Counted from the stretch's first letter, positions 26,935 through 43,826 are shown. The stretch is 64,000 nt of DNA from Litoditis marina (GCA_964036275.1 OZ038438.1:4408978-4472977), one strand, 5' to 3'. Notes: generated by a model not told the origin, from the sequence alone. Numbers and translations: made by a program.

Positions 26935-27203
26935 TTCATAAATTTGGCACCCACATACGTCAGTGGTTATTTTTTCAATTACTGGCGCATTTTCTACATC
27001 TGTATTCAGGGTTTATGGTCAGTACTATTTCTACTTGAGGACGCTTTCGAAGAAGCTTTCGAAAGTTTGAATTTTTAATAGCTTTAAGTATTTTGTTTTA
27101 AAAAATTTCGTAACAGATATTGTAATAGAATCTGTAATAGTTTTTTTTTTGGGGAACCTCGTTCCGTATTGGAAAATATCTATGAAAAGCGATACAAAAG
27201 GTA

Positions 27204-27503
27204 ATGAATAAGTCTTGGTCTCTACTTTTTGTGTCCCTCTGTTTGTCACACTACTGCATTTTATCGATCTCGAAAAACAACAAGACCGTGAAAAAGTCCA
27301 AGACGCGAAGCCGGCGTAGAAGCTCTCTCTCTCTCTTGCCCGATAGTACGGTGGCCTCAAGCGAGCTCTTTCCTGCTACCGAGACATTTTATCAATGGAA
27401 TGTTTTTGCTAAAAAAAATGCTTTTGGTGGTATGATCAACCAGTCAAACTCAGAGGAAAGTCTGTCTAAGGTTGAAACTGACGCTTACCCCCCAGCGTGG
27501 TAG
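27204..27503 (+). CDS. Doubtful small secreted, basic-rich ORF (99 aa)
   Basis: The ORF starts MNKSWSLLFVSLCLSHYCIL, a possible signal peptide. It continues with a cluster of basic residues (KKSKTRSRRR) that could be a proprotein cleavage region, then an acidic/serine tail ending in AYPPAW. GC content rises locally at 27290-27400. AATAAA occurs at about 27830. There is no homologue I recognise, and the opposite strand is also open over part of it. It may be chance, or a remnant of a repeat, because it sits between a SINE-like unit and a family A element. Confidence 0.2.
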   Translation: MNKSWSLLFVSLCLSHYCILSISKNNKTVKKSKTRSRRRSSLSLLPDSTVASSELFPATETFYQWNVFAKKNAFGGMINQSNSEESLSKVETDAYPPAW

Positions 27504-27905
27504 AGGGTTCTCGGTACAGTACTTCCGTAATCTTCTCATAAGAAAAACGTGAAGATCACCGTGTAAAACTTCTTTCAGTGATGTGGAGCAATAATGTAAG
27601 AGAGTTTACCTCTTTTTTCTTTCCGCTCTTATCTTCTTTGTTGTGTTAACTTTTTTTCTTGTAGAATAAGTCTGCTGTTTACAAGTGGTTGAGCTGGCTG
27701 ATACGAGCACAATACGTTTTTATATTCACTTCTAATTCTCGTTTTTTTTTTGCATGAGTTTAATTAATAGTCCAACTTGATCGATCTATTCCCCACAAAG
27801 AGACTCCTTTCCAAGGTTACATTTATAAAAAAATAAACATAAAAATATATGCCTCACTCTAGTCCCGGTAAGAATCTTAACATAATAGCTGAACTGCTAT
27901 AGTTC

Positions 27906-28070
27906 ATTTCAATTCGCACCGAGACTAATTGGCATCGAGTCAAGATTTTCGGATGACTATTTCTTAGAGCAAACATAGGTGTTCCACAAAGTTCTGCTGT
28001 TTACCTGTTTTAATGATGAGGAAAAACATATATCGGGCATTTTCTGCTGATGGAAAATCTCTTTAAAAAA
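27906..28070. mobile_element. Family A element, copy 3 (left half)
   Basis: CGAGACTAATTGGCATCG followed by GACTATTTCTTAGAGCAAAC aligns with TGAGACTCATGGGCATCG and GAATTATTTCTTAGAGAAAA at 22270-22330. I did not find a clear right end. Confidence 0.4.
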
Positions 28071-28435
28071 GTTTATATTAAAAACTGAACATTCCACGTT
28101 CAAGTTATAACCTAATTGAGTAGAGCGTTTTTTTTTGTTTCAATTCACAGGTTCAGGCAGCTCAAACATTCCGTGGTAAAAAAAAATTTAATTTCTGACA
28201 CACTCCACTGCAACAAATAGAGAAAAATAACGAAACAAAAGTGAATAAAACACTACGACTTGAGTAACTAGAAATCAATATTAGAACAATAAATAATAAA
28301 TAGAATATCACAATTTGTCAGGCTCTGAACCCAGATACGAACTGTACCCCATCAAACATGTGCAGTTAATAAATACAAGGCGGCAACGGAAATGGCACGA
28401 AACTAGAACGGAAACCACTAGGAAGGTAGGGAGAA

Positions 28436-34113
<5,678 letters not shown>

Positions 34114-35814
34114 TGCGAGGTTCGAATGGGGTCAGTAGGCAACCGGATTGTGCGCAGAAAGAAAATCCGAAGATCCAGGAGAAAGTAGCAGCCTAGCGGA
34201 TATGTCACTTAGAGAAAATGAAAAGTTTTGGAAACGTTGATTGTTTACGTGAACGGTTTTGCATAAATTATCTGTGAATAACGTGGAAATTACGGATAAC
34301 ACAATCCACGTGGTAAACCATCCAATTGCTTTGTGACAAATAGCAATGCAAAACAATGGCTCCCGTACGGAAGACCCTGGCAATGCGGCCCTGGACCGAT
34401 AGGTCGCGATTTCCCTCATTTAGAAGTTCTTTTCTAAAACTTATTTTCATTTTTTTGAATTAACTTTACATATGACTGAGATGTTTGTATTGAAGGCTGT
34501 TGAATTGAAAATAGCAAACCATTGTGATTGTTGTGTATGTTCAATCGTTGGGTAAAAGACACAACTACCCGGGAAAATTCTTCACTAATCAATCCCTGGT
34601 TTGATGAATACGATACAATGAAAAAATGATACAGTTCAAGAACGAGATTCATACCAATGTATATGTTATATAGTTCATCTGCGAACCTGATTTCAATGTC
34701 TTTATCATATATATCAACGTGTAATATTCACTTAGTTAGTGTCGGAAGATCTTTACTCTTCGTGGTTTCTTGCTGGCTGATGCTGCACATATTTAATATT
34801 TTGCTCATTTCTTGTTTTACAGTGCAGCGAACCGGGTTGGTCTTCAACTTCATCAGTTCTGGCAGAGGAAGAGTAGGTTGACGTAGGGTCTCGGGTGAAT
34901 AACGTAGAGATAATGTTGTTTTTTTCGTAAGAATCATTAGGGTATCTTCGGTTTCCAACATACATCTTGGTAGGATATCCATTCTAACAGCATAGGTGTA
35001 TATGCGCTAGTTTAGTGAGTTGTTGAGAAAGATTGTAGTTTTCTGATGGAAAAGTGTTCAGAATTAAGCTTGAGAGGTGTTTCTCATTTGTGCTCTTTTT
35101 GTCGTTGGGCAAGAATGATTTCTGGAAAAACGCGTAGAATTCTCATCTTTGCAGTGTGCTTAAAACACGGTTTATTATAGATGTTTATTTCATAAAATAA
35201 TACAGGGCAAATGTGAAAAATAAATTTCATTCTTCTTTCAATCTATCAATCATTTATTCACGCAAGTGATCAATTCGTTACTAAATATTGTACTGTACAC
35301 AAGAAACACAGCACTCGGAGACGTGTGAAATCCATGAAGCCCAGTCTCAATTTTCAAGGTGGTTGGCTAATCATTTCCGTTTAGGTTGTGTTTCCTTCCT
35401 TCACTCGAGTGTCCTTCAACTAACGGTCATTCTAATCACGGTGGGTACATTTTATTCTATCATCTCTTTGAGGTATCTAGTAGCGACGAAAATGATGAGG
35501 TCAGGCATTTTGTGAGTAACTAATGTGCACGTTGGCAGATGTAAGGAATGACAATGGTTTCAATATTTATGATGCGTTTGGTGTATGCATGGGTGGTAGT
35601 TTGTAATGTAAAGTATGTATAATTAAACATTTCTTGTCTTTTTGCGAAAGTAATGTTTCAACTTGGTCACTGTACTCATCCGTGCATACACGTAAGATTA
35701 TCATTTATGACTTATTTCTTAATTGTGTTGAAATCTCACCTATTACCGTCTATTCTCTACAATATCGACTAGAAACTTAATGAAAATGCAAGTATTAGTA
35801 GATCATCACCGAAG
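34114..35814. other. Interval between GMPPA start and CTDSPL2 stop
   Basis: This 1.7 kb same-strand intergenic interval must hold the GMPPA promoter and the CTDSPL2 3' UTR. I see no convincing exon. The B-box-like GAGGTTCGAATGGGG at about 34117-34131 overlaps the GMPPA 5' leader and has no tRNA structure around it. Confidence 0.6.
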
Positions 35815-37722
35815 TCATAGTGTAGTTTGTGCATAGTTTGGCATCTGCAGCATATCTCTTATACGATAGCGCTCCCTGAGAATTTCTCTCACGTCTCGTT
35901 TCTGAAATATATAATATCTGGAAAGGATTTGTCACCGAATTTCGGTCTGGTCTTACTTTGTGAATCCTCGTAACACATAGGTGGGATTCTACCATCTGAG
36001 CACTTAAAAGGAGTCAGGTTAAGATTTGGTCCGATTAAATTGCTGTAAAGAAATTGTTCCGCTCCAAATTGATTTATGCAGTAATCTACCTAGTTTCTTC
36101 TGGTGACGCCTATGAATTATCATCTTGTACACTCACCTCGGTAGGGATTTGTTCAAGAAACGGTATGAGCTTCAGCAGCTCCTTATCTTCCTTTTCGTGA
36201 AACCAGCTTTCTATTGGAATACCATTATCAATTTGATAGGCAAACGACTGTGGAGCATTGTCAATAATAACCGTCCTGCTAAGATCTCTTCCGAGAATGG
36301 ATAAGTCCTTAATATAGTTGCCGTACACACAGACACAGTGTTCCCGAAATAGGCGATGGCGCACTAATCGCTTCCTTGGGTCCAGTAAGTTCTGGAATGA
36401 CTCGAATATAACTAAAGAATATGCCCTTAAAAACTTCATCTGGCTGCATTTTCGGAGCTGGCCACTTAAAGCTGCTAAGTGGAACAGGTTGTATAAAAAA
36501 AATCAACCGTTCTTGTTTCATTAAACGAACGTTTGATTGTTTTCTAGTATTAGAATTCAACTAACCATGAGTTTATCGGCGTATATCCTTTTGCTAGCTG
36601 TGAAGAGAATTATTTCGTATTTCTCGGTTAGTCGATTCAAAAAAGTGTGAAGGTGAGGTCGTATCCTGACGTATACCTGTAGTTGTTAAATGTTTAGCCA
36701 AAGCTACCATGTAAAGGCTGTCAAGGTCTTTCTGTATATCATAGCAGAAAAGTTGTTGTTTATTTTTTTATCAACTTCTAACACTTTTGATAGGGTATCT
36801 GCACATTGTAAAATAAGATAATGTTATTAAAAGTGAGATATTTGGAACAGTATTTTAATATTTCAGATGAATAATAATACGAGAATATTAAAGTCAGAGC
36901 ATAATAATGGTTTCGTACAATTGATAATTATGAATACAACAAATGTTATAATGATAATTAATAATCAATTTACCTGATATGTGTTATTCTGGAAATGAAC
37001 AGGAAACACTAAGGAAGCGTCCGGCAATGGACTAAGACTGCAGTGCACCAATGTTTCGTCCTGAAAGATTTTTTCTAAATTCAGTAATAGGAAGTTTTTA
37101 AAGTTGGAAAGTAGGAACAAAAACTCACTAGATCGAGAACAAGCGTGAATTTGGGTGTGGACCTTGTCCGTAGCGGTAGAGCTGGGCAGCGGTACCGCAT
37201 ATCATCAGTGAGTGGTGGAATGTTGGTCAGCATCAGCAATCTATATTCCAAAGTTGTCGAATAAATTTAATCATGACAATGAATTTAGAAAAAAGTGAAC
37301 TTTTAAAACAACATCATCAAGCTATGACTTTATATACGGGTATTATTAATAAATACACCACTGATTTAATCAAATAGAGTATTTTTGTATTGCGGTGCGT
37401 TTCAAATAGTTGGTAAGAAAAACTGGCCCAATGCCAAATTGTGTTAGTATATTATTCAAGTATTATTTTATTTATAAGCTTGAATAGTTTTATGAAAAAT
37501 TTTTTTGTAGTAATTGTTAACACGATAATTTTCGAATAGTTGAAGGACAAAATTTGCGAATAATTGATATGTTGTTTTTGTCACTGATAGCAAGATAACA
37601 ACTTACGAATCAGAATCAATAACTCCTGGTCCGCGATGCTCTCCCACTTGACTTTCGTCGACGCTTTCTTCCGTCACTTGCCATATGAGTCCTCCGTCGT
37701 CGTCGCTCAGCTTGCGCTTCAT
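35815..37722 (-). CDS. CTDSPL2/HSPC129-type CTD-like small phosphatase
   Basis: This is a HAD-superfamily Ser/Thr phosphatase of the SCP/FCP group. Six exons on the minus strand: 37607-37722, 37129-37240, 36974-37060, 36566-36676, 36137-36391, 35815-35901. They join in phase to 255 aa. The catalytic DXDX(T/V) motif appears in [16 protein letters not shown], split by an intron after LDL. RPALPL-like [11 protein letters not shown] precedes it. Then come [57 protein letters not shown] and [20 protein letters not shown], all diagnostic of CTDSPL2 over the shorter SCPs. The chosen ATG (37720-37722, [11 protein letters not shown]) is the only in-frame Met after a stop at about 37806. Human CTDSPL2 has roughly 200 more N-terminal residues, so an undetected upstream exon is possible. 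Confidence 0.9.
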
Positions 37723-37750
37723 CAGATAGGTGACCACTCGATCGATAACT

Positions 37751-37813
37751 TCACTCGGTGTATGTTGGCGCGTTGCCCGGCCTGTTCCCGCCTCCTGCTG
37801 CGTCTCTCACCAT
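37751..37813 (-). other. Upstream ORF in the CTDSPL2 leader
   Basis: An ATG-TGA frame of 20 codons (MVRDAAGGGNRPGNAPTYTE) ends 28 bases before the chosen CTDSPL2 start, in a different frame. If the leader is transcribed through here it could lower translation of the main ORF. It could instead be a remnant of an alternative 5' coding arrangement. Confidence 0.35.
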
Positions 37814-37822
37814 CTTGGCAGT

Positions 37823-38268
37823 CTGCACTCTAACACAGATTGGCTTTAGGCCAATTTTTACTGCGTTCTTGGTTGCTGTCGATGGTTTTCAAAACCGCTA
37901 GTTTACCACCAGCCATTCTTGATCCCCTACTCGTTCAACACGTAAATCGAAGTTCGCGCTTTCTAGGTTTTGTCGTTACTTGTTGTACTATCCAGCAAAA
38001 AGTTAAGTCAAGCTGAAGGGAACATGACAAACGTCTGTCCGAAAATAAGTTTATTTTCCTAAACTGTGTTTGTGGGTGGTAAAAATTTGTCACCTCCTTT
38101 TTTAGCGTCCTATCCAAAATGAGCGTCTGTAATTTTTTGTCTAGTTCGCGAATGAATGCATCTCGAATCTCGTATACTTAATCTTATTTTGTATTCATTT
38201 TCTACTTATCTAAATAACTACTATTTGTTTACGGTTTGCATTATTGATATTGTGAATTATTTTAGGCC
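37823..38268. promoter_or_regulatory. Divergent promoter region between CTDSPL2 and CDC6, with two E2F-like sites
   Basis: The two genes point away from each other. TTCGCGC at 37953-37959 and the palindrome TTCGCGAA at 38145-38152 resemble E2F/DP binding cores, about 310 and 120 bases upstream of the CDC6 ATG. CDC6 is a known E2F target in animals. The sites are seen; binding is inferred. Confidence 0.5.
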
Positions 38269-41200
38269 ATGAATACGAGACGATTGAGGTCTGGTAAAGA
38301 TTTTGGTTCACTGGAGGACGCGAAGCCATCTACGACCACGCCGCGTAGGAAACTTAATGATGAAGTCCACAATACCGAGTTGTCCTCAACAGGGCGTGCT
38401 GCGAAGCTGACTGTTAATAACCAAAAGTCTGCTCATCAGTCCCCTGCTCAGAAAAGTCGCAAGCTTACAAGGTAAGATTGCAATATTTTTTCGTTGAAGT
38501 TGTGGGTTCACGGATTCATAATGCCAACAGTTCAAATGTTTTTTTCTCCATGTTACACTCAGAAAATATGAACAAATACGATTCGTAAATAACGAATGGA
38601 GTAGGAATATGCTATAGCATGATTTATGTATGCATTACAACCGGCATTCGCTATCTTTTCCAGGACATACGTAAAATACCCCCTTATTTTGATGTTGACT
38701 GATGCTCACTTTTGCCCGATTTTGACCGGGGCATGCTCACTTTTTCGGGTAATGTCACAGATTCTTGGTAAAATTTAAGAAAAATTCGTGTTTTTCAATG
38801 ATGTATGCTTAATTTTTGGGAATGCTCATGCTCACTTTTTTCGATCTGATGTGAACCTTCTTTACGTATGTTCCAGGAAGAATGATTGTTTGGTCGAGGA
38901 AAAGATGCTAGGCAGCAAAGGTGAGATTCGGCGCACATTTACTTCAGTGTATTCATCTTGAGAAGTGGATTATTGCAAGTTACTGTGATTTTTGTAACCA
39001 CACATCACATTTACGAATACATAGGTTATAAAGGCTTTTTGAGATCACTAGCTTCGCGGAACTGTATTTATCATATTTATCATTGAAACTAGAAATAACA
39101 TGAAACATTGACGAATTGACATCCACTGAATAAGAAAAAAATGTCCTTGTCCGTAAACCAACTTCAACTCAAACTCAAGGTTCTACCAAGAGGGGTTGAT
39201 TTCTCGAACAAGAAGAGCAAAACTGAATATAGACATTTTTGCAGATCTTCATGTAGCTCCTCTGAAAGGACGTGAAAAGGAGTTCGCCTCGATGCAACAA
39301 TGGATCAACACAGCTATTGAGCAACAAAACTCACTTTCAATTTACATAAGTGGCTCACCCGGAACTGGTTAGTTTTTTTAATAATTAAAACAATTAAACT
39401 TCCTACGTTTATTGGCATGAACTTTTTTGAATTTCGTTTTCTCAGCGGTTCCCTTTACACCTCAAATTTGAGCGGCCAACGAATGGAGTTCATTATCGTT
39501 CTTCTTCAGGTAAAACAGCGACCACTCGACTTCTTCTGGATTCATTTGGTTCAACTATACAGCCTATCATCATCAACTGTGTTTCTATCAAAACGCAATC
39601 TGAGCTAATCCTATCAATATTCAAGAATGCAGACGAACCTGTGAGTCCTATCTGTCTGGATATTATGTTATTTTTGCTCTCCTTGCTTGGGGGAGGAGGG
39701 ACTGGCTGCTCTTACTTTTGCAAGAATTCGCCTTAAACATGCGGTTTCTTGTTACAGTCCACCTTATCTTTTACATCATCTCACTTTCAGTTCGAACACA
39801 GACCAACCGTTGCCGGTCTTAAGCTTTTTCTAGAAGAGCTTGGCAAACCATTGGTGCTAGTTCTGGATGAAATAGATCACCTATCTACTTCAACCAATTC
39901 TGTGCTCTACAATGCTTTTCAATGGCCTCATTCCCTAAGCCCCATGCTTATTCTCGTTGGTATGTTTTCGTTTGCAAATTTTATTTTTTCACTTTTTTTT
40001 TCTTATTTTTCTTCGAAAAACGCCACAATGGGAAGTAAACTAATTGAAAATTCATTGGCACCCTGCCAAATTCTCAGTGGGAATGACGAAAAGTATGGAC
40101 CCCTGTGGGTTTCCCAACGGCTCTATAATATCAGGCATTTTTTTTGCGGCGACCCCTTCAAAATCGCAATTCTTCATTTATTTTTTGGTATTTTAGTGAA
40201 TATTTGGTATGGAAACAATAAATTATGAGGACGCGATTCCTACTTCACCATAGGACGATAGTAGTTGTGACTATCCTTGTCGTGATAACCTTCGACATAT
40301 ATATCGTTGTTGGTCAAATACGAATTGACTCTGCTTTCCAGGAATAGCCAACTCAATTGATCTGACGGAGCGTTTGCTTCCGAAGCTGAGACTGGCTCGT
40401 CCTCCCGAGTCTCTTGTTTTTGCTCCATATACGAAGGATAACATTGTTGCTATACTGACCGACAAAATGGAAGTTGATGATCAGGTTAGCTCTCTCACTT
40501 ATATTTTAATCAGAATCGTAAATTGGAGTATTCAAATCAGCAATTTCTCCTGCCTTCTTCAATAAACTGTTAGACGGCATTGTATTCGCGACTTTTTTTA
40601 TTCTCTATCCGGTGGTATTCAAGGTGAAGGTTGATCGGAATGCCGTTGAACTTTGTGCGAGAAAGGTTGCTGCTATGACTGGGGATTTACGAACTGCTCT
40701 TCATGTTTTCAAGCAAACGAAGTTGGTTTTTTTCACCTACTTGATTAATTTCCAACACGAGTTTTTTAGTTAATGAACATTGTTGACCAACTCAGCAAGT
40801 TTTTTTTATATGAAGTCATATTCTATTATAGAAAATGTATTTTTTTTTACATTTACAATTCAAAGAGTTTTTTTCCAGTAACCAAAAAGCGCTTGTTGCA
40901 TCTATGTCATGTGGCTGATGCGCTTTGATCATGGCAGTCTTTGCGCGATATCAGCTCCGTAATTTCTCCTTACAACATTGATGTTTTTCTATTCACATGA
41001 GTGCTTCGGCTGGGGCTTCGTCTGGATGTCGCGAAGTACTGAGTGTTTTGAATAGCGTATATTCATCGCCCGTATCTCGTGCTCGACTGCCCTTGCAGGC
41101 TCGTCTTTTGCTTGCTGTTTGCTTGACATTGTCGAAGAATAAGAAGGTATCCTACATTTAGTTGATCACCTCTCTAGACCATTTTTCTCTCGTTGATAGA

Positions 41201-41883
41201 AATAGTGGTACACCAATACCTATTTCTTTTGTACCTTTACGACAGCTTTGATCTCGATTAATCCATGCGAAAACAAAACTGAAAGAAGATATTTCCTGAA
41301 GCAGCTTCTTGAAATTTCTGATCATTCGAAATTGAATATGAAATTTCTGATCATTCGTTAGTTTTTAAGTCTAATCGCCCATTAATTAAAGTTGGCGCAG
41401 ATTGAACAGTGCCAAATTGAGACAACGAAAAGTCACAGTACACACAGTGGGGATAGCTGAATCTCACTGTTTTCAGAAATCGCTCACTCGCTCCTCGCTT
41501 TTTGATGCCTATCTCAAAGCTTGCGATCTGGTGAAAGTGCCTCCCCTAGAAAGTGACGATTTGTCTGCTGCCTTCCAAACTCTTGAGAGCCAATCGTTCG
41601 TGTCTGTTTCCAATAATGGACAGATAAGGTTACAGGTCGGTCTAGTTCATAATTTATGAGGTTCTCTGGCAAATACTCGTTAGTTGAAACTCTTTGAAAT
41701 GACGGATTATGTCTCATTCCTTTTTTTACTTGCGCTCCCTTTTACATTGAGTATTCATCTATTTTTATCTGATCAGAGTTTGACGAAAATTTATAAGATA
41801 CTTTACAGGTGGACACGAGTACTGCACGTTCGGCAATATCTGATAATGTAATGATTGACCAAATTGCTAACATGCTGATTTGA
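38269..41883 (+). CDS. CDC6: CDC6 replication licensing AAA+ ATPase
   Basis: CDC6 loads MCM helicase with ORC and CDT1 at replication origins. Exons: 38269-38471, 38877-38920, 39245-39367, 39510-39640, 39791-39959, 40342-40484, about 40624-40715, about 41010-41146, 41477-41635, 41809-41883. The junctions between 40715 and 41010 are uncertain. The start MNTRRLRSGKDFGS follows TTATTTTAG/GCC, and the N-terminus is basic with Ser-Pro and Lys-Arg motifs. Walker A is GSPGTGKT, split by an intron; Walker B is LVLVLDEIDHLS. Sensor 1 lies near LVGIANSIDLTERLLPKLRL, and sensor 2 near KVAAMTGDLRTALHVF. The winged-helix part has LPLQARLLLAVCLTLS and ends in MIDQIANMLI. GIANSIDLT and ARKVAAMTGD-type motifs favour CDC6 over ORC1. 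NIP7 follows on the same strand 593 bp downstream. Confidence 0.92.
38656..38880. mobile_element. Inverted-repeat element in CDC6 intron 1, overlapping the acceptor site
   Basis: TCCAGGACATACGTAAAA on the left and TTTACGTATGTTCCAGGA on the right are near reverse complements about 220 bp apart. The interior repeats ATGCTCACTTTTT three times. The right end supplies the intron 1 acceptor (TTCCAG at 38871-38876) and the first bases of exon 2. Confidence 0.5.
40045..40160. mobile_element. Family A element, copy 4 (right half) in a CDC6 intron
   Basis: TTGGCACCCTGCCAAATTCT followed by CAGTGGGAATGAC matches the right end of the 22263-22478 element (TTGGCACGCTGCCAAGTCTC). A downstream ATATCAGGCATTTT block matches ATATCGGGCATTTT in the 27.9 kb copy. 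Confidence 0.5.
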
Positions 41884-42476
41884 TTACTGTTTCGATATAA
41901 TGATCTATGTGCAATGCTGTAAGCTTACTTTTCAAGTATTTTAGACTAATTTTTTTAGGTATTTCTTGTTTGTGTATATGGTGTTGAGGGGGCTTGTAGG
42001 TTTCTCAAACTTCGTTGGTCTCTTCTTCGGGTCTATTCGCTATCGCTTTCACTTCCGTAATTGCTCATTCCTATGCTACATTTTACTGACTGGTATGTTG
42101 TTGTTTACATGTATATCAACCTAGTGATCACGAAACGGGATGTCATCGCTACCTTTCTAGGTAAATTTTTACTTAGGTGTTTTTCAAAGGGAAATGAATT
42201 GAGAAATAAGAATCATGAAACCGACGTTTTCTCGTTATATTATGTTTTTTAGCGCAATGCTCCCTAGCTTAATTATGGTCTTACACTCTTTTTTGTTGGC
42301 TAGTTGGTATGTTGTTAATAGTTTGTGAAAACCCTCCGTGAAAATGAATTTTTTTTCTTGTCGATATCAACTTTTATTTTTTGTTGTTGATGCTCAACAT
42401 TATATCTGACACATTATTTTCTGTTTTGTTGATATTTTGTTCTGTTATTTCTTACATGTAGTTTTTTTAATAACAG
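41884..42476 (+). other. CDC6-NIP7 intergenic interval ending in a trans-splice-like acceptor
   Basis: The 593 bp interval is T-rich and ends TTTTTTTAATAACAG immediately before the NIP7 ATG. That ending is a good 3' splice site, so either the NIP7 5' UTR is spliced from an upstream exon or a spliced leader is added here. No AATAAA close to the CDC6 stop was seen. Confidence 0.5.
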
Positions 42477-43647
42477 ATGCGTCCACTTACTGATGAGGAA
42501 TCAGAGAAAGTCTTTGCAAAGTTAGCTTCTTTCATTGGCGATAATGTGGCATTGTTGTTGGACAGAGCCGATGGAGACTACTGCTTCAGGAATCATAAGG
42601 TATACTGTTGATGTTCGCTTTAATATAACTTTACGGTCTTATTGATTTTGTTGAATATTATTATGTTCCATCATCATTCCCATGTCTTTTTAGGAGCGTA
42701 TCTACTACTGCTCAGAGAATCTGATGAGACAGGCAGCTTGTATCGCCAGGGAACCGTTGCTGTCGTTTGGCACCTGCTTGGGAAAATTCACGAAAACGAA
42801 GAGGTTCCACCTGCACATCACTGCTCTTGATTACCTGGCTTCTTATGCAAAGGTTCGTTTGTTGGAATTCTTTGTTCATTGAGAAATATTCTAATCTGAT
42901 ATAAATTTGTTTTTCACTTAGTTGAAGTTGTGCGTGGTATCAATCTGTGGCCGCCTGTGTTCAAGCGATGAAATTGCTGAAGGCCAGCAAATGCCTGAAG
43001 AGCAGTTGTTGCTAGATTCGGTATTGCGTTTGTGAGTTGGTGTGTAAGTACTACATATTTTTCCTTCTCAATGTGCATTTTCTCAACAAATGTTGATTTT
43101 TCCCCCGCGGTCGCGAAAACATTCTAAATATTTATTGTTTTCTTCCTTCATTCTTACTCTTTCAGTATCGTGTCTGGTTGAAACCAAATGCAGAGCAACA
43201 ATTCCTCTATGGAAACAATATCTTGAAATCCGGTGTTGGCCGCATGACTGAAGGAACGCCAACACATGCTGGAATTGTTATCTACAGCATGAATGATACA
43301 CCTCTCGGGTAAGGAACTTATTTGCTCTATAAACGATCAGTAAAATCTCTCTGGTCTTACCTTATAATGATGTGATTTCAGCAAAGTTAGAACATTATGT
43401 TATACTGTTTCTTATATATGAATACAAACAATTCATAAAATGGAGAACTTTCGGGATCGACGTACGAAGTGGCTTGAAATATATATCAAACAGCTAGATT
43501 CACTTATGTGTTGATTGGCTTCTTTGCAGATTCGGCGTTGCTGCTAAGGGCACGATGGAGTGCAAACGTGCTGATCCTACAGCGGTCGTTGTACTACATC
43601 AATCGGATCTTGGTGAATATCTGCGAAATGAAAGCTGTCTTACCTAA
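42477..43647 (+). CDS. NIP7: NIP7, 60S ribosomal subunit biogenesis factor
   Basis: NIP7 is a nucleolar protein needed for pre-rRNA processing and 60S assembly. Four exons, 42477-42599, 42694-42852, 43166-43308 and 43530-43647, join in phase to 180 aa, the same length as human NIP7. The start [20 protein letters not shown] is the family signature. It is followed by [46 protein letters not shown] and [20 protein letters not shown]. The C-terminal PUA domain includes [20 protein letters not shown] and [16 protein letters not shown]. Its gene converges with MUS81. The 313 bp intron between exons 2 and 3 holds a candidate poison exon. Confidence 0.97.
42922..43043 (+). other. Candidate poison (stop-containing) cassette exon in NIP7
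   Basis: TTTTTCACTTAG precedes the segment, a good acceptor, and GTGT/GTAAGTAC closes it, a strong donor. Joined to exon 2 it reads in frame for 37 codons, including [20 protein letters not shown], then TGA at 43033-43035. The length of 122 bp is not a multiple of 3. Inclusion would truncate NIP7 before the PUA domain and should trigger nonsense-mediated decay. Confidence 0.4.
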
Positions 43648-43820
43648 CTTTGTAGAAAGTGTGGTTCTAGTAACTTGCAAACTTGTTCAATCTGAATTCG
43701 ACCTTCCTCACTCTATTCCTTCCCTGAGCATCTCCCATAACTTGTTCACGTTCTTTATTTTGTTGTTGCATTGCTGTTATGTTTGGTTGTTGATACTAAA
43801 GTTGTTGCAGAATGAAAATG

Positions 43821-43826
43821 TTTATT
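43821..43826 (-). other. MUS81 poly(A) signal AATAAA
   Basis: AATAAA on the minus strand lies 22 bases after the MUS81 stop codon, in the 200 bp gap between the convergent NIP7 and MUS81 stops. The very short MUS81 3' UTR means that the two transcripts could just meet or overlap. Confidence 0.6.

Noticed and set aside
34117..34131. tRNA B box (GGTTCGAAT)
   Set aside because: No A box at the right distance and no cloverleaf; the sequence upstream is the GMPPA first exon on the other strand.
42960..43000. C/D-box snoRNA in the NIP7 intron (GCGATGAAA ... CCTGAAG)
   Set aside because: NIP7 would be a typical host gene, but the boxes are only about 30 bases apart, the C box does not match RUGAUGA, and I see no closing stem.
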